This document shows positions 58,560-64,000 of a stretch of DNA of 64,000 nt, one piece after another. The notes under the pieces are model-generated. The model made no database searches. It was not told the origin of the DNA and saw nothing but the letters and a program-made list of their open reading frames with translations. Source of the DNA: Campanula takesimana. Lineage: Eukaryota; Streptophyta; Magnoliopsida; Asterales; Campanulaceae. Numbering within the stretch: position 1 is the stretch's first letter; every line of letters begins with the position of its first letter. A program made the translations under genes and the position numbers. The stretch is taken from the NCBI GenBank assembly GCA_026119855.1, contig JAOWBW010001472.1, forward strand, positions 186,001 through 250,000, in the 5' to 3' direction.

Positions 58560-59390
58560 GTGTTCATTTTTCATTTAGCCCACCCCACACTCACACACTC
58601 TCTCTCCTTCTCTCTATTTCTCTCCAGCTTCATCCTCTTCCTTCATGCCGCCGACCTCCCCCCCTCGCCGTGTCCCTGTCGTGGCCCCGCCGTGGCCAGC
58701 CATCTCTTCCCCTTCCCACTTCTTCTTTCGATTCCCCATCTTCGCCGCCCCATAGAAAATGTCTCCGCCAACGTCGCCGCCTCCTCCTAAAAATTCAGGT
58801 AAGTCCATCGCCTTCTTTCTCTTCTCTTCCTCAAGCTCGATTTCTTTCTCCTTCTCTCTCTCTCTCTTTCTCTCTCTCTCAAGCTCGCTTTTTTTCTCTC
58901 TCTCTACACGGATCTGTAAGTTCGTGTCTGTAGCTCCGGTGTGTGTATGTTCGTGTGTGTAGATCTGGTGCGTGTGATGTGTGTTCGTGTGTGTGTAGAT
59001 CTGGTGTGTGTGAGTTCGAATGTGTTATCTGATTTTTGTTACTTTTGAATTTTGGTCTGATTTTTTAATTGTTCTTGTTTTTTGGTGGTGGTAGGGATGA
59101 AAGTGGTTGAAATTAGTGGTGTTGATGTTGAAGACAATGGTGGTCTGTGGTGTTGGGTTGAAGGTGGGCCGATGTCGATGGTGGTGGTGGTGGTGGGCGA
59201 CGTGGTGGGCTGATGATGGTGGTGGGAAACGGTGGTGGTGGTGCTGGAAGCGACGCTGAAAGAGCGGGCCCAGGAAACCTTGGAGGACCTGGAGACGACG
59301 GGGCGGCGGCGCGATCATTTTGATCGTCGTCAGTCGTTGGTGAAGTGAAAGCACTTCATAACGTTCATTCAAGAATTGACAGTTCAAAAA
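58560..59390 (+). other. Gene-leader-like segment within the CACTA element (possible capture)
   Basis: A CT-rich leader, an ATG at 58759 with a short Pro-rich exon (MSPPTSPPPPKNSG), and a strong donor TCAG then GTAAGT at about 58799. A second GC-rich stretch with GGTGGTGG words is at 59080-59340. The setting and composition suggest captured host gene sequence, but the donor is unknown and no long frame survives. Confidence 0.35.
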
Positions 59391-60410
59391 TGGACATGAG
59401 AACTGGATTGCGGATGATTTAGAGAGAACATAATTGTTTTTTTTTAAGTTCAGGGATAAAGTTGAAAAAAAAGAATATATAAGGACTGATTTGAATATAA
59501 GAGAAATTGAGGGGAGTAATGTGTAACTATTGAAATATTGAGCATATCTAAATTATCAAGGACTAATTTGAGAATAAGAGAAGTTAAGGGACTGAATTGA
59601 TTGACAAAAATTAATTATTTTTGATAAAAATATTAATCATATATATTTAAAAATTAATATATACTTTTAAATATATATATATATATATATATATAGTATT
59701 TTAAAAAAATAATTTACAAATTTAGTGATGGAAATATATGTCAGTAATAATAAATTTAATAAAAAATATTAATAGTTTTGACGGAATGTTCCCTTGCTAA
59801 AACATCACAAAAATGGGTGAAAATAAAACGACCATTTAATTAACGACGGAAAATCCGTCGTTGATCCGTCGGAATAAGTTTCAATTTTTGTCGTCTGATT
59901 TACGAACTTACCGACGGCTGAAAGACTTTTGCGACAGATATATCCATCGATAAATCGTAAAGAAAATCGTCGGTAATCCGTCGAAATATATTACCGACGC
60001 ACGTTTTAACATCGGAATTTTAACGTCACAAATCCGTCGTTAATTTATTTTAGCGACGGAAATTGGACGATTTGTGACGGAATATTCCGTCGGTATCTGC
60101 CTATTTTCTTGTAGTGACACCCAAGCAAATCGCAAGAATCACCGCACCACAAACAAGCACAAGAAATAATAAAGCAAAGCAAAAGACAGAGGAACACAAG
60201 AAATTGTTTATCCAGTTCGTCAATATGTTTGACTACGTCTGGGGGCATTACCAAACCAGGATCTTGCACTATAATATGTTAAATCTGAGTTACAATGAGT
60301 ATGGGGATGGAATATTGGTTAAATATGCACCTTAGAATAAGACCTAAACCTAAACACAAGAGAAATCCCGAAAATACTGCTCAATACCGAATTCCCGTCT
60401 GCGGCACCGA

Positions 60411-60511
60411 GTGCCCGCTCGGTAGGTACCGAGCGCCCGCTTACCTCTTGCCAAAAACCAATTCCTTCTGATCAAAACCGAGCGCCCACCTGGTTGTACC
60501 CGAGCGCCCGC
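60411..60511. repeat. CpG-rich motif quartet in the minus-strand copia LTR
   Basis: GCGCCCGC-type copies start at 60411 (GTGCCCGC), 60433, 60482 (GCGCCCAC) and 60504, giving distances 22, 49 and 22. They sit in the upstream part of the LTR, about 60-160 bp from its start. Confidence 0.9.
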
Positions 60512-60674
60512 CTGGTCTCCTGTGCATATTTTCTCCCCTTTGTTCCTTTACGATCTCTATTCCAACAATCTCCCACCTAGAGATCAACTCGTATATTCAA
60601 GCCCCGTATCCATCTTCAACTCATCCTTAGTACCATAGTGCTCACCTTGATCATGGTAGTGCCTTCTTCCTCCC

Positions 60675-61055
60675 CTATTCTCCAAGCCCCGTTGAAGCTA
60701 TGCATAGCTTCAACTTATCAAGGTTTACAACCTTGGTCAACATGTCAGTTGGGTTCTCCGATCCTTGAATCTTCTCCAGCCTTAAGATCTTCCTCTCTAA
60801 AAGATGTCTGATGTAATGAAACCTCAGCTCGATGTGCTTCGTCCTAGAATGAAACGCTGGATTCCTAGCCAAATGTATTGCACTCTGACTGTCACTGTAG
60901 AGAGCATTACCACTTCGCGTCTTCCCAAGTTCACCCAAGAAGTTCTGCAACCATACCATCTCTTTGCTTGCCTCTGTCACTGCCACATATTCTGCTTCCG
61001 CAGTAGACTGAGCCATGATCTTCTGCAATTTAGAAGCCAAGGAGATTGCCGTACC
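60675..61055 (-). pseudogene. Ty1-copia RNase H, C-terminal part
   Basis: The frame reads ASKLQKIMAQSTAEAEYVAV, then LYSDSQSAIHLARNPAFHSR, TKHIELRFHYIRH and NPTDMLTK, the conserved end of copia RNase H, with its stop at 60675 before the polypurine tract. The N-terminal part was separated by the insertion at 61056. Confidence 0.88.
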
Positions 61056-62527
61056 TGTTGGAATTATGCTCTAGGCCCTTGAGAAAGGCCTTACGTTACA
61101 TCATTTGTTTTGGAGATAACAACCTTGGGTTATTATATGTTTTACATGTTTATTATAATAATCCCCGTCCCTAGAACTTATGAAGAACTAGTATAAGTTT
61201 AATTGATGATCATGTGATGATCATGTGTATTAGATACAGATTAAGCTTATGGGTACATGTTGGTGACCATGTACTGGACATGACCCACCTATGGGATTTA
61301 TGTCATGGTCAAATGTCATAATTAAATCTCATAATAGTTATATCATTAATATCCTTAGACCTGAGATTATTACAGTCTTCCACATGATGAACATTATGTT
61401 TGACGTACTCAAACGTCACTCCTAACCGGGTGGTTATAAAGGCTACGATTGGCATAATCGGATTCATGTAGGGAAAGGTAATAAGTCAATATGGGATTTG
61501 TCCCTCTCTCAAGAGAGATATCTGCTTAGGCCTCTCGTAGAGTGAGATTGATGAAATGCGTGGCCGCGCTCAAATGAATTGATGAGATCAATACCATTTG
61601 CTCATTATCAATCTACTCAAGATCGAGAAAGCATTGAACAATATAAGTTGACATGGACCATGACTTATGTTCAATATGATATCGTGAGACAAAAGGATTG
61701 TGATATATTCTATTGAGGATTACGAACTTCTTTAAGTTATATTAATTGGGTATTCATGATGGCTTGCTAGAGTCCGCTCATGATTTATGAGTTTGACCTT
61801 GGTTGGACTCATTGCCAACTTAATATAATCCTATGGGGTCACACACAAAAGAACGAATTGTTTAAAAGGCTAAAAATGACTTTTTGCTGGTGCTCGGCCG
61901 AGCACCTCAAAGGACTCGGCCGATCATGAGAAACAGAAAGTTTTGACACAGAGGTGCTCGGCCGAGCACCTTATAAGACTCGGCCGAGCAGGCCCTGTTT
62001 GGGCCCAAAATCTGATTTCGTGTTTTGACGGGTTTTGACCTATTTCTCCTAAAAGGTTTAGGACTAATGAGTTTAAATACCTCTCTCTTAACCCTAATCA
62101 GTATGGATTGATATTGTATCATTATTGGTAGCCTCCATGTGTTTGAGAAACATATTCTTGAGTTTAGATTGAGAATCAAAAGCTCAAGAACACCAATAAA
62201 ATCATATAGCCTTTGAAGATTAGAAAAGCGTGTTTTCTAATGGGTCTAGCAATCCATATCTAGAATCGTTCTAGATATTCGTTCGCGTGTGGATAAACAT
62301 AGAGGGCGTTGGCATCAACTCCTTCAAAGTTCGTGATCCAAGTGTTGCGGTCGTTCATGCGTTCGTGATTCGAAGAAGCGCGAAGAACAAAGATTGAAGA
62401 TCTCAGAATTTTAAAGCTCCGTCACGGTTAGTGTTCTAAATTCATCCTCGTATTAATTTAATCATCGTGATCGGATCTAGGCTTTTGGGTTTTAATTCCG
62501 CTGCGCATGTTTGCTCAAAACCCAACA
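61056..62527 (+). repeat. 5' LTR of the plus-strand element
   Basis: 1472 bp from TGTTGGAATT to AACCCAACA. It holds a motif quartet at 61891-61988. Confidence 0.85.
61891..61988. repeat. Palindromic CpG-rich motif quartet in the LTR
   Basis: TGCTCGGCCGAGCA or CTCGGCCGAG (one copy ends GAT) centred at 61897.5, 61919.5, 61961.5 and 61983.5: centre distances 22, 42 and 22. Each copy is itself a perfect or near-perfect palindrome. Confidence 0.95.
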
Positions 62528-62528
62528 G

Positions 62529-62540
62529 TGGTATCAGAGC
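62529..62540 (+). other. Primer-binding site (initiator Met tRNA)
   Basis: TGGTATCAGAGC one base after the LTR. Confidence 0.93.
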
Positions 62541-62910
62541 CCCGTTCATCATGATTATTTTAATAATATCATGTTAATAATATAATTGGATTATATGTGT
62601 TGGCATGTTATTTGAATTTGGATTCTTGATGTTTATGTGATTTGAATTTTATGTATATATATGTGATATATAGAGATCATAAAATCGCACCGTTTAAATA
62701 CGTTATGTGGGATTTTAAATTGCAATAATAATTTGATTATTATGTTCCTTATGATTATCAAAAATTAATTGGATTGATTTGTTGATGATTTTTGATTCAT
62801 GAACAAGGCTTTGATGAACATGATGATTTGATCATCATGAACATCAAACCCTAATTGAATCGGGAAAGCAATTTGAGAACTGAAATTCGAAAAATCTGTT
62901 CTGATCATTG

Positions 62911-63017
62911 TGCTCGGCCGAGCAGTCCATAAGACTCGGCCGAGCAGATTGAATCAGAATGTACAGATTCTGGAACACAAAGATGCTCGGCCGAGCACCT
63001 CAAAGGACTCGGCCGAG
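62911..63017. repeat. Second palindromic motif quartet, in the leader
   Basis: The same 14-mer/10-mer palindromes centred at 62917.5, 62939.5, 62990.5 and 63012.5: distances 22, 51 and 22. It lies about 370 bp downstream of the primer-binding site. Confidence 0.95.
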
Positions 63018-63219
63018 CAGAAGGATTTTGGACAGAATTTGTTTTTCAGATGGCTGGTTTTAGAAACCGTGTTTCCTGAAATTAAGGCATGTTCGAAATC
63101 ACTTTGGATTGAACTTGTTTGTCAGATGGCTGGTTTGAGAAACCGTGTTACCTGAAAACAAATTTCAAGGTCAAAGTAATAAATTGATGGGACAAAAGAA
63201 TTTAGAATCGAGTTACTTT

Positions 63220-63337
63220 ATGTAAGGGATTGTGGATGCCTTCTGGCTTAGTTTCGACCTTACATAGTTGTTTCTTCTAGTTTCTAAATTTGGTACGGGA
63301 TTGTGGATGCCTTATGGCTTAGTTTCGACCGTACAAT
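63220..63337 (+). ncRNA. Duplicated RNA hairpin in the copia leader (candidate cis-RNA element)
   Basis: Two ~43-nt copies share GGATTGTGGATGCCTT and TGGCTTAGTTTCGACC. Copy 1 (about 63221-63264) is closed by TGTAAGG/CCTTACA. Copy 2 (about 63294-63335) is closed by GTACGG/CCGTAC. The arms differ in a compensatory way, so both stems stay paired. Located in the leader before gag, where packaging, dimerisation or translation signals usually lie (inference). Confidence 0.55.
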
Positions 63338-64000
63338 CGTGCTCTCAATAATGTGTTAAAGAATTTATCCCCATAAATCAATCACATGAAATCTTAATTT
63401 AATTAATGAGATTAGTTAAATTATTAACCGTTGCTTTATGTGTTTATATTATGTGACTATAAACATTTACCATGCTATATGTTGTGAACCTTCTTTAAAA
63501 TTTAAGTTCCGTGCCAGTCCATGATTAAAACACTTGTGAGTACGTGGGTAGTTTTGTGTGGGCTCTGCCAAAGCGAGGTGCATTGATTCTATCCATTTAT
63601 GAGCAAGATGAGGAAAGAGTGATTCCTATACGTTTAAAATGGTTTGACTTAATTAGGCTATCAAAAGACAAAATTTTGGGCCTAAGGCACAGATGAGATT
63701 AAAACATGTTAGATATACGATATCTACAATCTCATAAAAGATCTAAGAGTCATATATGATATGATTTACAAGGAGTTGTCTACCTAATTAATTTAATTTT
63801 GAGCAGTATCGCCAAAGCGGACTTGAAATTAAATTAAAGAAGGATCTTAGCCCATTCAAATTATATTATACCTTGGATGTATATGAAGGTTATATAATTT
63901 AGTGGGAGTATTTATGAAATACAATCTATATATCTCTTAAATGACTGGTATGAAATATAGGTGTATATTTATTTGCATATTTGTGTAGAATATTTTCTTA
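63338..64000 (+). other. Copia leader continuing to the window edge
   Basis: The phrase GCCAAAGCG occurs twice (at about 63567 and 63812) in similar surroundings. No gag frame is recognised before the end. Confidence 0.4.

Larger units (their letters stand above)
55360..60119. mobile_element. CACTA element inserted in a copia LTR
   Basis: The element is 55363-60116 (4754 bp). It starts CACTACAAGAAAAAGGGCAG and ends CTATTTTCTTGTAGTG, with duplication ACA (55360-55362, 60117-60119). Subterminal repeats CCGACGGA/TCCGTCGG are dense in the first ~500 bp and last ~300 bp. No transposase is visible. The interior hosts a MULE element, a Helitron end, a Stowaway and a gene-leader-like segment. Confidence 0.93.
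55338..61055 (-). mobile_element. Minus-strand Ty1-copia element, 3' part, disrupted by two insertions
   Basis: The 3' LTR starts at 60567 (TGTTGGAATAG on the minus strand), runs down to 60117, and resumes at 55362-55338 (ending CCACAACA) after a CACTA insertion. Just before the LTR is a polypurine tract (CTAGGTGGGAGAT, 60568-60581), then the RNase H end of pol. At 61055/61056 pol is cut by another copia element, and the remainder lies beyond the window. Confidence 0.8.
61056..64000 (+). mobile_element. Plus-strand Ty1-copia-type element, 5' portion
   Basis: The 5' LTR, primer-binding site and about 1.4 kb of leader. The window ends before a convincing gag start. Copia assignment rests on LTR ends (TGTTGGAAT...CCCAACA) and leader style, without protein evidence. 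The insertion point is within the RNase H coding region of the minus-strand copia element. Confidence 0.75.

Noticed and set aside
62910..63155. An 81-codon gene in the copia leader
   Set aside because: It spans the motif quartet and its amino acids simply reflect the repeated palindromes.

Overview
The window is nuclear DNA from a flowering plant, most likely a eudicot. The grounds are intron-bearing plant genes, LTR retrotransposons primed by initiator-methionine tRNA, Stowaway elements starting CTCCCTCCGTCCC, and CACTA transposons starting CACTACAAGAAAA. I cannot name the species. The DNA is AT-rich and dominated by transposable elements. I see only one intact ordinary host gene, a TED7-like proline-rich membrane protein at 24.0-24.6 kb on the minus strand, with a TATA box and a CA-repeat leader.

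Layout. 0-3.4 kb: minisatellites, a complete tRNA-derived SINE with target duplications, a Helitron 3' end, Stowaway elements and a 250-bp foldback. 3.4-7.9 kb: a Mutator-like element (MULE) whose four-exon gene fuses a FAR1-type MULE transposase to an OTU-type cysteine protease domain. 8-12 kb: a 0.9-kb long-TIR element, then a three-deep nest (Stowaway inside a small MULE element inside a 1.7-kb MULE element), then a 161-bp TIR element with a telomere-like core. 12-18.3 kb: LTR-like sequence carrying a spliced gene fragment, CT-rich leader-like DNA and a 1.5-kb AT-rich minisatellite. 19-21.9 kb: a decayed, truncated Ty1-copia element. 22.4-27.7 kb: CACTA ends, MITEs, the TED7-like gene, a hAT element and two (TA)n-flanked elements.

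27.8-37.7 kb: a PIF/Harbinger element split by a young 8.8-kb Ty3-gypsy element on the minus strand. Its LTRs are nearly identical, yet its coding region is broken by six single-base losses. 37.7-41 kb: MITE, GC-rich DNA with a perfect palindrome, and an ~80-bp-period minisatellite interrupted by mitochondrial-like DNA. 41.2-50.3 kb: a non-autonomous gypsy derivative (LARD) with 3.9-kb LTRs and only 1.4 kb between them. 51.1-54.9 kb: a CACTA element carrying three exons of a signal-peptide-peptidase-like (SPPL) gene. 55.3-61.06 kb: a minus-strand copia element whose LTR is split by a 4.75-kb CACTA element that itself hosts other elements. 61.06 kb to the end: the 5' LTR and leader of a plus-strand copia element inserted in the RNase H region of the previous one.

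The most striking observation is a shared architecture in four different LTR elements (a gypsy, a gypsy-like LARD and two copias). Each carries a short CpG-rich motif in up to four copies arranged as two pairs. The within-pair period is 22-23 bp, and the two pairs are about 42-52 bp apart. The motif sequence differs between elements, the spacing is kept, and it occurs in both orientations relative to transcription.
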